DNA of 64,000 nucleotides from Mucilaginibacter conchicola. Lineage in GTDB: Bacteria > Bacteroidota > Bacteroidia > Sphingobacteriales > Sphingobacteriaceae. Within the stretch, counting starts at the first letter, position 1. Every line of letters begins with the position of its first letter. The notes below the pieces were generated by a model that was not told the DNA's origin, did no database searches, and worked only from the letters and a program-made list of their open reading frames with translations. Below, piece after piece: positions 25,229 through 33,371 of this stretch. The translations under genes were made by a program, and so were the position numbers. The DNA is taken from the NCBI RefSeq assembly GCF_003432115.1, contig NZ_QWDC01000001.1, positions 1,364,001-1,428,000 on the forward strand, in the 5' to 3' direction.

Positions 25229-26146
25229 ATGAGAATTGTTTTTATGGGCACTCCTGCCTTCGCTGTTGCTTCGTTAGATGCTTTAATTACCGCCGGATGT
25301 GATGTTGTTGGTGTGGTTACTGCGCCCGATAAACCTGCCGGTAGAGGCCAAAAGGTAAGCGAATCTGCCGTAAAACAATACGCTGTAGCCAACGGGTTAA
25401 AAGTTTTGCAACCGGAGAAACTGAAAAGCGCAGAGTTCATCACCGAGCTGAAAGCTTTAAAAGCCGATCTGCAGGTGGTTGTCGCTTTCAGGATGCTGCC
25501 CGAGATTGTATGGAATATGCCGGCAAAAGGTACCATTAACCTGCATGCTTCTTTGTTGCCGCAATACCGTGGTGCGGCGCCTATCAACTGGGCTATCATC
25601 AACGGCGAGAAAGAAACCGGTGTAACCACGTTCTTCCTGAAACATGAGATAGATACCGGCGATGTATTGTTCACCGAGAAGGTTACCCTAACCGGCACCG
25701 AAACCGCCGGCGACTTGCACGACCGCCTCATGACCAAAGGCGCAGGCCTGCTGGTTAAAACCGTTAAAGCAGTTGAAAGCGGTAAATACAACGAGCACCC
25801 GCAAGAACAATTAGCCGAAGGCATCTCGTTAAAACATGCCCCTAAAATTTTCAAGGATGATTGCCGAATAGATTTTAACCAGCCGGCCGAGCAGGTATAT
25901 AACCATATCCGCGGCTTGAGCCCATCGCCGGTGGCTTACACCATGCTTAACGATAAAGTGCTGAAGATCTACAACGCCACCTTTGAACAGGGCGAGCCGG
26001 GTATATCTGCAGGCGGCTTTGTTACCAACCATAAAACCACCCTTAAATTTGCCACAAAAGATGGGTTTATCAGCGTAACCGATATCCAGCTGGAAGGTAA
26101 AAAACGCATGGGCATTGAGGAGTTTTTACGTGGTGTGCGGTTGTAA
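25229..26146 (+). CDS. fmt: methionyl-tRNA formyltransferase
   Basis: This 305-residue protein has the N-terminal formyltransferase domain with TAPDKPAGRGQ and the catalytic triad Asn104, His106 and Asp142 (NLHASLLPQYRGAAPINWAI, then IDTGDVL). The C-terminal OB-like tRNA-binding domain follows from about residue 205. It formylates initiator Met-tRNA with 10-formyl-THF. No def gene adjoins. The last 21 bp overlap the convergent CREST gene. Confidence 0.96.
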   Translation: MRIVFMGTPAFAVASLDALITAGCDVVGVVTAPDKPAGRGQKVSESAVKQYAVANGLKVLQPEKLKSAEFITELKALKADLQVVVAFRMLPEIVWNMPAKGTINLHASLLPQYRGAAPINWAIINGEKETGVTTFFLKHEIDTGDVLFTEKVTLTGTETAGDLHDRLMTKGAGLLVKTVKAVESGKYNEHPQEQLAEGISLKHAPKIFKDDCRIDFNQPAEQVYNHIRGLSPSPVAYTMLNDKVLKIYNATFEQGEPGISAGGFVTNHKTTLKFATKDGFISVTDIQLEGKKRMGIEEFLRGVRL

Positions 26147-26803
26147 CCTACTCACCCTGTAAATAAACACAAACATCAGCGAGGTGGCTATAGCCCCGAA
26201 GGTATGCCACAGGAAATGTGTGCCGATGCTTAGCGGGGTATATTTATCGTACACCCTGAAACCGATGGCCAATCCGAATGATGCAAGTGCACAGAATACC
26301 AGCCAGCTGTTGTGCCAGCGCATTTTCCATAGCAGCAGCATCAGTGGCAATACGATCATGAGCACCATGATGGTGTAGTTGAGGCTGATCATCAACTGGA
26401 TATCGTACTTAGGCAGAAACCTTCTGATACCGAATGTTAATCCGAGGAAAACCAGCAACGCTATCGCGCCAATATAATTCCGCTCGCTAAATTTTATCCA
26501 GAAATACACGCTTGATATGAGGCATAATATGGCAATGGGCACCCAATCCATCATGATAAATACCGGCCATCGGCGCAGGCCGTGGTAGGTGGTGCTGCCA
26601 ATACAACCGATGAGCAAAAGCCAGGTTGCTACACTTAAGAAAGCGTATTGACGGCTGAAACCCTTCACTTTTATCAGCCAATAAATTCCGGGAATAAGAA
26701 ATAAAGCGGACGATACCATATTGAATGGCTCGGGGAACAAATGATGAAGATCGGTCTCGGTGTATATTAATCCGCCATCGGGCGGGCGTATTTCTGTAAG
26801 CAT
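26126..26803 (-). CDS. CREST-superfamily membrane protein (ceramidase-like)
   Basis: From ATG 26803 the protein has 225 residues and seven predicted membrane helices. It carries the three CREST motifs: S70-x3-H74 (GSTTYHG), Asp86 (MMDWVP) and H196-x3-H200 (THFLWH). They form a zinc site in alkaline ceramidases, PAQR receptors and hemolysin III. Bacteroidota of this lineage make sphingolipids, so hydrolysis of ceramide or a related amide is plausible but unproven. A longer frame opens with TTG at 26827. It converges on fmt with a 21-bp overlap. Confidence 0.8.
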   Translation of the reverse strand: MLTEIRPPDGGLIYTETDLHHLFPEPFNMVSSALFLIPGIYWLIKVKGFSRQYAFLSVATWLLLIGCIGSTTYHGLRRWPVFIMMDWVPIAILCLISSVYFWIKFSERNYIGAIALLVFLGLTFGIRRFLPKYDIQLMISLNYTIMVLMIVLPLMLLLWKMRWHNSWLVFCALASFGLAIGFRVYDKYTPLSIGTHFLWHTFGAIATSLMFVFIYRVSRLQPHTT

Positions 26804-26902
26804 TAGTGGGCGGATTTTAGTTATCAATCAAACGTCATAATGTAGAAACTGTTCGGCCAATTTGCACTAATAACCCTACTTTTACATTTTATTAATACGG
26901 CT

Positions 26903-27703
26903 ATGTTAGCATCTAATCCCCGCATTTCAGCGTTAAAACAACAGATAGAACCTCTTCGTCAGCAACTGATCAACCATGCGTTATATGACCACATTAACAC
27001 ACTTGATGAGTTGCATCTGTTTATGCAACACCACGTTTTTGCGGTGTGGGATTTTATGTCGTTACTGAAGGTATTGCAGCAAAACCTTACCTGCACAACC
27101 CTGCCATGGATGCCGGTTGGCAATGCCAATACCCGTTACCTCATCAATGAGATAGTAACCGGCGAAGAAAGTGATGTTGACCAGCAAGGTAACCGCACCA
27201 GCCATTTTGAACTGTACCTGAATGCCATGCAGCAGGCTGGCTCAAACGCATCGGCCATTGTATCCTTATTTAAAGAGCTTAGCGTTCAGCAAGATGTTAA
27301 AAAAGCACTAAAGAGTGCAGATATGCCGCAGGCTGCCCGCAAGTTTGTTGAGCATACTTTTGAGGTAATAGAAACCGACAAAAGCCACCTGCAGGCTGCT
27401 GTGTTCACTTTTGGCCGCGAGGATCTGATCCCCGGCATATTCACCAGTATTGTAAAAAAACTGAACAGCGAGACCGCCGGCAAGCTTGATATTTTTGTGT
27501 ACTACCTGGAGCGCCACATCGAAGTTGACGGCGACCATCACTCCAGCCTCGCCTACGAAATGACCGCCGAACTTTGCGGCACCGACGATACCAAATGGCA
27601 GGAAGCCACCGTTGCCGTTGAACAGGCCCTGCAAGCACGTATTAACTTATGGGATGGCATACTGGAAGGTATAAAAGCGAGTATGGCGGAAACAACGGTT
27701 TAA
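26903..27703 (+). CDS. DUF3050 protein (heme-oxygenase-like fold)
   Basis: This 266-residue cytoplasmic, all-helical protein matches DUF3050 across its length. The markers are [18 protein letters not shown] near residue 45, [15 protein letters not shown] near 85, [14 protein letters not shown] near 102, and [20 protein letters not shown] near 203. Paired His/Glu residues in those segments are arranged as in heme-oxygenase-like diiron oxygenases. A metal-dependent oxidase role is therefore plausible, but no reaction is known. The gene is followed after 41 bp by a toxin-antitoxin pair. Confidence 0.85.
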   Translation: MLASNPRISALKQQIEPLRQQLINHALYDHINTLDELHLFMQHHVFAVWDFMSLLKVLQQNLTCTTLPWMPVGNANTRYLINEIVTGEESDVDQQGNRTSHFELYLNAMQQAGSNASAIVSLFKELSVQQDVKKALKSADMPQAARKFVEHTFEVIETDKSHLQAAVFTFGREDLIPGIFTSIVKKLNSETAGKLDIFVYYLERHIEVDGDHHSSLAYEMTAELCGTDDTKWQEATVAVEQALQARINLWDGILEGIKASMAETTV

Positions 27704-27744
27704 AACCACTTGTTTCGCAAGGGTTGATTTATTATATTTATAAT

Positions 27745-27984
27745 ATGAAGTTAGCCGAATTAAAATCTGAGTTTCATCGTCTGATCGATGAAACAAATGA
27801 TCCTCAAATAATAGAGCAATTTTTCGATGCGATGACTCAATCACTGCGCACAGAAGGTTCTGTTTGGCGTTCGCTTACTTCAGATCAACAACAAAGCGTT
27901 ATCGATGCTTACGAGGAAAGTAAGGATGCCGATGATCTGACTACCCTCGATGAATTAAAAGCAAAATATGCCCACTGGTCTTAA
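27745..27984 (+). CDS. antitoxin of a ParE/RelE-type module
   Basis: From ATG 27745 (MKLAELKSEFHRLID) this 79-residue protein is helical and acidic, ending in LDELKAKYAHWS. It precedes and overlaps a ParE-type toxin gene by 17 bp, the usual antitoxin-first order. The family resembles short Bacteroidota antitoxins without an obvious DNA-binding fold, so autoregulation cannot be read from sequence. Confidence 0.75.
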   Translation: MKLAELKSEFHRLIDETNDPQIIEQFFDAMTQSLRTEGSVWRSLTSDQQQSVIDAYEESKDADDLTTLDELKAKYAHWS

Positions 27985-28264
27985 AGTAGCTTTATCCAAA
28001 CGCGCAGAGAAAGATCTTGAAACAATTTTAACCTATATCAGGAACGATTTCGGAAGCGCTTCTGCCGTAAGATTCAAAAATCTCATCATCAATTTTCTCG
28101 ACCTTATCAGCAACTTTCCAGAAATTGGAAGCTTAGAGGTTCCGGACAAAAACATTAGGGTATTTGTAGCACACAAGCGTCTCAAAATATTCTATAACCT
28201 CTCAGATAAACGAATAGTTATCCTACGATTATTTGATACGCGGCAAAATCCTGATAAGAGATAA
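27968..28264 (+). CDS. ParE/RelE-family toxin
   Basis: This 98-residue protein has the RelE/ParE fold signature: LSKRAEKDLETILTYIRNDFG (N-terminal helix pair), NFPEIGSLEVPDKNIRVFVAHKRLKIFYNL, then IVILRLFDTRQNPDKR. The terminal DTRQNP motif is typical of ParE toxins, which poison gyrase; RelE-type mRNA cleavage is the alternative. Its start lies within the antitoxin gene, so the two are translationally coupled. Confidence 0.88.
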   Translation: MPTGLKVALSKRAEKDLETILTYIRNDFGSASAVRFKNLIINFLDLISNFPEIGSLEVPDKNIRVFVAHKRLKIFYNLSDKRIVILRLFDTRQNPDKR

Positions 28265-28270
28265 TTTTTC

Positions 28271-29104
28271 TTACAACTTATTCAACTCATCCATCAGCGC
28301 TTTGCTGATGCGGTTAAAGTAGCGTTTAACGCCATAGCCCATCACCCATTGGATGCCTTTGGTGGCATTGGTCAGGAAAACTTCGTCGGCTTCGTTGAGT
28401 ACTTCGGCGTTTATCTGGGCTTCGGTAACGGGGATGTTGTTATCACGGGCCAATTGTATCACCACGCGGCGCATTACGCCTTCTACACAACCTTCGCTAA
28501 GGGCCGGGGTGTACAGGTGATTTTGATACCAAACAAATATGTTTGAGCTGCCTGCTTCGCAAAGGTTGCTACTATCGTTCAGCAGGAAAATATCATCCAA
28601 ACGGTTCTGTTGTTTAAACAGACCGGCCATCACGTAGATAAGCGAGTTGCAAGTTTTTATGTTTGAGAGGAAATTAAAAGGCTTTTTCAGTTCGCTGTAA
28701 ACATCCATTATCAGGCCTTTATCGTTCAGGTAGTAACGGGGCTCATCCATAGCCTGCACCTCGAGGCAGTAGGCCATTTTATTTTGTGTGGGTGTGTACA
28801 ACCCTTCCGCATCGCGGAATACGGTTAAACGTGCACGCCCATGTTTTATCTTGTTGCGGCGGGCAAGCTCTTCTACCTTCTCTTTCAGGAACCACGTATC
28901 GGTTTGCGAGTAGCCGTCTATCTTCAGCGCTTTCATGCCTTTCTGCAGGCGATCTGCGTGCAACTCGGGGAATTTAAGTTTCCCCTTCATAATGCGCATG
29001 CTCTCAAACAAGCCGTCGCCGTATCTGAAAGAACGGTTGGCTGCAGTAAACAGCTTGCTGTCCTCTGGTATTAGTTCTCCGTTAAAATTTATCAAAGCCG
29101 GCAT
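28271..29104 (-). CDS. class IV aminotransferase
   Basis: From ATG 29104 (MPALINFNGELIPED) the protein has 277 residues with the fold-type IV PLP signature. It includes the RYGDGLFESMRI phosphate-binding start, the PLP-Lys in LKKPFNFLSNIKTCN, EAGSSNIFVWYQNHLYTPAL, and a C-terminal VFLTNATKGIQWV. It could be a branched-chain or D-amino-acid aminotransferase or an aminodeoxychorismate lyase (PabC-like); the sequence does not decide. It lies downstream of the pseudouridine synthase gene on the same strand. Confidence 0.85.
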   Translation of the reverse strand: MPALINFNGELIPEDSKLFTAANRSFRYGDGLFESMRIMKGKLKFPELHADRLQKGMKALKIDGYSQTDTWFLKEKVEELARRNKIKHGRARLTVFRDAEGLYTPTQNKMAYCLEVQAMDEPRYYLNDKGLIMDVYSELKKPFNFLSNIKTCNSLIYVMAGLFKQQNRLDDIFLLNDSSNLCEAGSSNIFVWYQNHLYTPALSEGCVEGVMRRVVIQLARDNNIPVTEAQINAEVLNEADEVFLTNATKGIQWVMGYGVKRYFNRISKALMDELNKL

Positions 29105-29235
29105 AGGTAGTCGGGTTGTGAGATTAGGACTGTTTGACAACTTTATTTATATGAACACTTTTTAACAGAAAAAATTACTTATCGGGGAATGTATTTGCTT
29201 TGAAACGACTGATCTGATCTTTTGTTCTCTTCGTA

Positions 29236-30273
29236 CTAAACTTCTTTTTCGGCTCCTGCATATTTGCGCCATTTCTCCAGCGCACCTTCAAAATCGGCAG
29301 GTAAAGGCGCTTCAAAATAGATATTGGTCTTTTTAGACGGATGCACAAACCCCAGCGATTGCGCATGCAAGGCCTGCCTCGGCATTATCTCGAAACAATT
29401 ATCTACAAACTGGCGGTATTTATTAAACACCGTGCCTTTCAATATTTTGTCGCCGCCGTACATGGCATCGTTAAACAGCGGGTGCCCAATGTGTTTCATG
29501 TGCGCACGGATCTGATGGGTACGGCCCGTTTCCAGTTTACATTCTATCAGAGTAACGTAGCCCAGGCGCTCCAGCACCTTGTAATGCGTTACCGCCCATT
29601 TCCCTTTCTCAGGATCATCATATATCGACATCACGCGCCTGTCGTTGGGGCTGCGGCCAATGTAGCCGGTAACAGTGCCATCTTCAGCAATATCGCCCCA
29701 GGCAAGGGCCAGGTAGCGGCGATTAATGGTATGATCGAAGAATTGCTTGGCCAGGTAGTTCATGCTGCGCTCATTTTTACTGATGAGCAGCAGGCCGCTG
29801 GTATCTTTATCAATGCGGTGCACCAGCCCCGGGCGGCCGTCATTGCCCGGCAGGGTTGGCAGTTGCTGAAAGTGGTACACCAGGCCGTTCACCAGCGTAC
29901 CGGTGTAATTGTTATAGCCCGGATGCACTACCAAACCTGCAGGTTTATTTACTATCAGTACGTCGTCATCCTCGTAAACAATATCCAAGGGGATATTCTC
30001 CGGGTAAACTTCGGTATCGCGCGGCGGATGTGGTAATACTACCGATATAACATCCTGCGGCTTTACCCTATAGCTAGCTTTGATAGGTTTATCATTTACC
30101 AGTACATTATCTGCCTCAATGGCGGTTTGTATGCGGTTGCGCGATGCGTTCTCAACACGGTGCATCAAAAATTTATCAATACGCAGTAACGATTGCCCTT
30201 TATCAACCACAATGCGCAGGTGCTCAAACAGATCCTGCTCTTCACTCTCAATAATCAGGTTATCGTCCGTCAT
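29236..30273 (-). CDS. RluA-family 23S rRNA pseudouridine synthase (RluD-like)
   Basis: This 345-residue protein starts at ATG 30273 (MTDDNLIIESEEQDLF). It has an N-terminal S4 RNA-binding domain (about residues 28-80) and an RluA catalytic domain with the active Asp in HRIDKDTSGLLLISKN. It also has the conserved LIECKLETGRTHQIRAHM near the C-terminal half. The frame is open upstream to 30690, but that stretch is shadow. A TATTTTTG box ends 4 nt before the ATG. It modifies helix 69-type uridines in RluD relatives. Confidence 0.93.
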   Translation of the reverse strand: MTDDNLIIESEEQDLFEHLRIVVDKGQSLLRIDKFLMHRVENASRNRIQTAIEADNVLVNDKPIKASYRVKPQDVISVVLPHPPRDTEVYPENIPLDIVYEDDDVLIVNKPAGLVVHPGYNNYTGTLVNGLVYHFQQLPTLPGNDGRPGLVHRIDKDTSGLLLISKNERSMNYLAKQFFDHTINRRYLALAWGDIAEDGTVTGYIGRSPNDRRVMSIYDDPEKGKWAVTHYKVLERLGYVTLIECKLETGRTHQIRAHMKHIGHPLFNDAMYGGDKILKGTVFNKYRQFVDNCFEIMPRQALHAQSLGFVHPSKKTNIYFEAPLPADFEGALEKWRKYAGAEKEV

Positions 30274-30277
30274 GCTG

Positions 30278-30285
30278 CAAAAATA
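30278..30285 (-). promoter_or_regulatory. -7 box (TATTTTTG) abutting the pseudouridine synthase start
   Basis: The minus strand reads TATTTTTG-CAGC-ATG. The box matches the TAnnTTTG consensus and would place transcription start at or next to the ATG. This supports the 30273 start over the longer frame. Confidence 0.45.
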
Positions 30286-30312
30286 AAGGTTTCTGTAATC
30301 AGATGATAATGA

Positions 30313-30320
30313 TAGTTTTG
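30313..30320 (+). promoter_or_regulatory. -7 box (TAGTTTTG) abutting the DUF6588 start
   Basis: TAGTTTTG lies 5 nt before the ATG at 30326 and is divergent from the box at 30278-30285. The two compact promoters share a spacer of only 52 bp. Confidence 0.4.
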
Positions 30321-30325
30321 TAACT

Positions 30326-31381
30326 ATGAAGCAAATCCCCCACTTCTTAGCATGCCTTATGCTAACCTGCTGTGCTTTAAATAGTAAGGCCCAAAGCAGC
30401 TTTGCCGACCTGATAAAATCCGGCCCCGCCGACGCTACAAAACTGATAGATGCGTACTCATCGCCCCTGTTCAAAGGCTTTGGTATTGGCCTCAACAGCG
30501 GATGGAACAGTACGGCCCACACCAAGAAACCTTTAAAGTTTGATATACGAATAACGGCCAGCGGAGCGCTTATTCCCACTTCCGACCGCAATTTCGATGT
30601 AAGCAAAATAGGCTTATCAAACAGCGTAAGGGTTAAACCGGGCAGCCCGAATATCACACCAACTTTTGGTGGCGGCAACAACCCAACCACCCTCGAAGTA
30701 TTTGACGACCAGAACCATAAGATAGACGAATTTCAGCTACCCGGCGGCAAGAGTTCGATAGTGCCGGCACCTCAAATTCAATTAACTATAGGTTTACCTT
30801 TTAATACCGATGTATCTCTTCGCGGCGCGCCAACCATCAACGTTGGTGATGAAGTTGGCAAAATTTCCATGTACGGCATTGGTCTGAAACATAACATTAT
30901 GCAGGACTTTGCCGGGCCAAAAAACAAAACCCCGTTCGACCTATCTGTGGCCTTCGGTTTTAGCAGGTTGAACATGCATGTGCCTTTAAACATTAAACCG
31001 GCTGAAGGAGCATTGCCTGCTCCCGGTACCGAAGCGGCCGATTTTGATACCCAACGCGTAGATGCACACTTTAACAGTTTCGAGATCCAGGCCATCGTAT
31101 CTAAGCGCTACGGTGTTTTCATTCCGTTTGCATCTATCGGGTATAACCGTACAAAAACCTATGCCGATGCTTTGGGTAATTATCCGTTTACTACCGATGC
31201 CATTGGCGGTGTGCGCTTTTATCAAACGTTTACTAACCCAATATCCATTACTAAACGCTATCTTGACCACGCGAGGGCCGATGTTGGCTTCCAGTTAAAC
31301 CTGGGCGTTTTCAGGTATTATGCCTCTTATGCTTTCTCGCAATATCATAGCATTAACACCGGTATAGGTTTCGGCATTTAA
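30326..31381 (+). CDS. DUF6588 outer-membrane protein
   Basis: This 351-residue exported protein has a signal peptide (CCALNSKAQSS, cleavage near residue 23). The DUF6588 pattern is clear: DLIKSGPADATKLIDAYSSPLFKGFGIGLNSGW near the N-terminus, PTFGGGN mid-protein, and long amphipathic strands such as NTDVSLRGAPTINVGDEVGKISMYGIGLKHNIMQ. It ends in YAFSQYHSINTGIGFGI, as in outer-membrane barrels. Function unknown. It ends 3 bp before the ACC-deaminase-like gene, so the two may be co-transcribed. Confidence 0.82.
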   Translation: MKQIPHFLACLMLTCCALNSKAQSSFADLIKSGPADATKLIDAYSSPLFKGFGIGLNSGWNSTAHTKKPLKFDIRITASGALIPTSDRNFDVSKIGLSNSVRVKPGSPNITPTFGGGNNPTTLEVFDDQNHKIDEFQLPGGKSSIVPAPQIQLTIGLPFNTDVSLRGAPTINVGDEVGKISMYGIGLKHNIMQDFAGPKNKTPFDLSVAFGFSRLNMHVPLNIKPAEGALPAPGTEAADFDTQRVDAHFNSFEIQAIVSKRYGVFIPFASIGYNRTKTYADALGNYPFTTDAIGGVRFYQTFTNPISITKRYLDHARADVGFQLNLGVFRYYASYAFSQYHSINTGIGFGI

Positions 31382-31384
31382 CAG

Positions 31385-32278
31385 ATGGATCTCAGCCTGG
31401 ATATATACAGCCCTGTGCAGCCCCTGCAAAACCAGCTTTTTGCAGATAAGGGCCTGCAGGTTTACATCAAAAGGGATGACCTCATCCACCCCATCATATC
31501 CGGCAATAAATGGCGGAAGCTAAAATACACCCTACAGGAAGCGAATAGGCAGGGCAAGCATCATTTAGTAACATTCGGCGGTGCTTACTCCAACCACCTG
31601 ATGGCCACCGCTGCCGCAGCCGCTAAATTCGGCTTTAAAGCCACAGGTTTTGTGCGCGGCGAAGAAGTAAGCAACGATACCCTGTTTATGTGCCGCCTGC
31701 ATGGCATGCAGCTAATTTTTACTGACAGGGAAAGCTATCGCGATAAGCATACTTTGTTTGAAAAACATTTTGGAAATGATACCAACGCTTTTTTCATAGA
31801 CGAAGGCGGTGCTTCAATAGAAGGCGCCCAAGGCGTTGCCGAACTAATTGATGAACTACCCCAAACCTACGACCATATCTTTTGCGCCTGCGGCACAGGA
31901 ACAACGGCAGCAGGTATTATCAATGGATTGACCACTCACGGTTCGCCAACCGCTTTCAATGGCGTACCGGCCTTAAAAGGCGGCGATTTCCTGCGGGAAG
32001 ATATCGACAAGATGCTAACCACGCCAGCTGATTACGTTCTCCACACTGGTTATCACTTCGGTGGCTACGGCAAAACCACGCCGGATCTGATCGATTTTAT
32101 TAAGAAATTTATTGCGGAGACCGGTATCCTGATAGATCCTGTATACACCGGCAAAATGCTTTACGCATTGTATGACCTGGCTGCAAAAGACCACTTCGCC
32201 AGGGGCAGTAAAATACTGGTTATCCACACCGGTGGTGTTTGGGGTTTGCTGGGGATGAAGGAGAAGTTTGGGTTTTAG
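31385..32278 (+). CDS. PLP-dependent 1-aminocyclopropane-1-carboxylate deaminase/D-cysteine desulfhydrase family protein
   Basis: This 297-residue fold-type II PLP enzyme has the Schiff-base Lys42 in SGNKWRKLKY. The AYSNH segment binds PLP and substrate carboxylate, and CGTGTTAAGIINGL binds the phosphate. It belongs to the ACC deaminase/D-Cys desulfhydrase group; without substrate-defining residues in hand, D-cysteine desulfhydrase is as likely as ACC deaminase. It directly follows the DUF6588 gene. Confidence 0.9.
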   Translation: MDLSLDIYSPVQPLQNQLFADKGLQVYIKRDDLIHPIISGNKWRKLKYTLQEANRQGKHHLVTFGGAYSNHLMATAAAAAKFGFKATGFVRGEEVSNDTLFMCRLHGMQLIFTDRESYRDKHTLFEKHFGNDTNAFFIDEGGASIEGAQGVAELIDELPQTYDHIFCACGTGTTAAGIINGLTTHGSPTAFNGVPALKGGDFLREDIDKMLTTPADYVLHTGYHFGGYGKTTPDLIDFIKKFIAETGILIDPVYTGKMLYALYDLAAKDHFARGSKILVIHTGGVWGLLGMKEKFGF

Positions 32279-32281
32279 AGA

Positions 32282-32770
32282 TTATCGCCAAGCCATGGGC
32301 CCGATTATCGAACCAATCAGCAAAAAGAAAGTTAGAAAATCAAGCACATTTGGTGGACGATTATCATATCTGTCACGTCCGTATCGATTAGGTATAATGT
32401 ATTCCTGATGTTGAATATTCAAGTTAATAACCCTTATAACCTGATAAGCAATTAAAACAAACACGGTATTTCGCAAGATATATAAATTGCTGTGATGGCT
32501 TATGTTTATGCTCAGATAGAAAAACAAATGCCCGAGTGCGTACAAAACCCAGATCAGGTACACCAAAAAATTGCGCAATGAACGGTAATTTCCAAGCACC
32601 AGGAAAACTTGTGTAACAAGTGTGTAATTAACCACCAAATTTTCAGAAGATTTTGAAGATAGATCATCAAAAACTATCAAAAAAATCAATGCAGAAATAA
32701 TTGGATAAATACCCAGGCTTATTTTGTCCCAGGCAGTAAGCTCTGCAAAATAAAAAATTGGCCTTTTCAC
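32282..32770 (-). CDS. hypothetical membrane protein
   Basis: This 162-residue protein has about four transmembrane helices (near 22-38, 50-60, 68-88 and 100-118) and a C-terminal helix (VLDFLTFFLLIGSIIGPMAW). It starts with GTG at 32768-32770, 3 bp after the stop of the Mpo1-like gene, which suggests coupled translation. The DNA is A+T-richer than its neighbours. The family is not recognised; a role with the Mpo1-like membrane protein is inference from position. Confidence 0.6.
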   Translation of the reverse strand: MKRPIFYFAELTAWDKISLGIYPIISALIFLIVFDDLSSKSSENLVVNYTLVTQVFLVLGNYRSLRNFLVYLIWVLYALGHLFFYLSINISHHSNLYILRNTVFVLIAYQVIRVINLNIQHQEYIIPNRYGRDRYDNRPPNVLDFLTFFLLIGSIIGPMAWR

Positions 32771-32773
32771 AGG

Positions 32774-33313
32774 TTAATACTTCAGCTTTATCTTCTTCGC
32801 CAGCCTATACATCACCCAAAGCGGGGTAACATAAAACAGTTTGCTATCGTCGTTAAAAGATTGTTCTTTGCCTTCTGCCCTGCCACCTATGTACTGGCCT
32901 AAAAGCGACAGCATCAAAATACCCACGCTTATTAATCCCAATGCAGGCCCGCCGGCTTTTTCCCAAACCTCAAACTGCATAATGATGTAACTGAAGCCGA
33001 ACATCAGGAACAACATCAGGTATGACAGCATTGGAGACTGTTTAAGGTAGTAATACACTGCAATGGCTATAACGAATGATGCCCAGTTAAAGTAGCCTTT
33101 ATAAGCCTTTAAAAAGCCTATCTCGGGGAATGGAAAGGCCCAGGCCATGCCCAATATGCCCAGCACCATCAGTGGCACGCAAATGTAATGCAGCAGCAAG
33201 TTGGTAGGGTTTTGATGACTGGCATCTAACCTTGCAAAAACAAGTTCAACGGGGCGCAGGTCTTCCTGCTTTGGTTTGGCGGGGATTGATTGATTGTGGT
33301 GTTGCTTTCCCAT
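32774..33313 (-). CDS. DUF962/Mpo1-like membrane protein lacking one conserved His
   Basis: From ATG 33313 the product has 179 residues and four membrane helices. The N-terminal motif SHQNPTNLLLHYICVPL matches DUF962 (yeast YGL010w, Mpo1), a 2-hydroxy fatty acid dioxygenase of sphingolipid base breakdown. The second His pair of that family, normally in a Q-x-x-G-H context, reads QYIGGRAEGK here, so one metal ligand appears lost. The protein may be inactive or altered. It is upstream of the hypothetical membrane gene, after the rny terminator. Confidence 0.7.
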   Translation of the reverse strand: MGKQHHNQSIPAKPKQEDLRPVELVFARLDASHQNPTNLLLHYICVPLMVLGILGMAWAFPFPEIGFLKAYKGYFNWASFVIAIAVYYYLKQSPMLSYLMLFLMFGFSYIIMQFEVWEKAGGPALGLISVGILMLSLLGQYIGGRAEGKEQSFNDDSKLFYVTPLWVMYRLAKKIKLKY

Positions 33314-33326
33314 GTATAAAAACAAA

Positions 33327-33354
33327 AAGCCCTCACCTTTTACAGAGAGGGCTT
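33327..33354 (-). terminator. rho-independent terminator of rny
   Basis: AAGCCCTC and GAGGGCTT pair across a 12-nt loop. On the minus strand the stem runs into TTTGTTTTTA. It lies 17 nt after the rny stop. Confidence 0.8.
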
Positions 33355-33371
33355 GTGCAAAGCTATTAAAA

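Noticed and set aside
29175..29366. Minus-strand frame of 63 codons overlapping the pseudouridine synthase end
   Set aside because: Most of it is an alternative frame of the 3' end of the real gene; the short remaining tail has no promoter or family support.
30274..30690. N-terminal extension of the pseudouridine synthase
   Set aside because: It is antisense to the DUF6588 gene, and a -7 box lies directly before the ATG at 30273.
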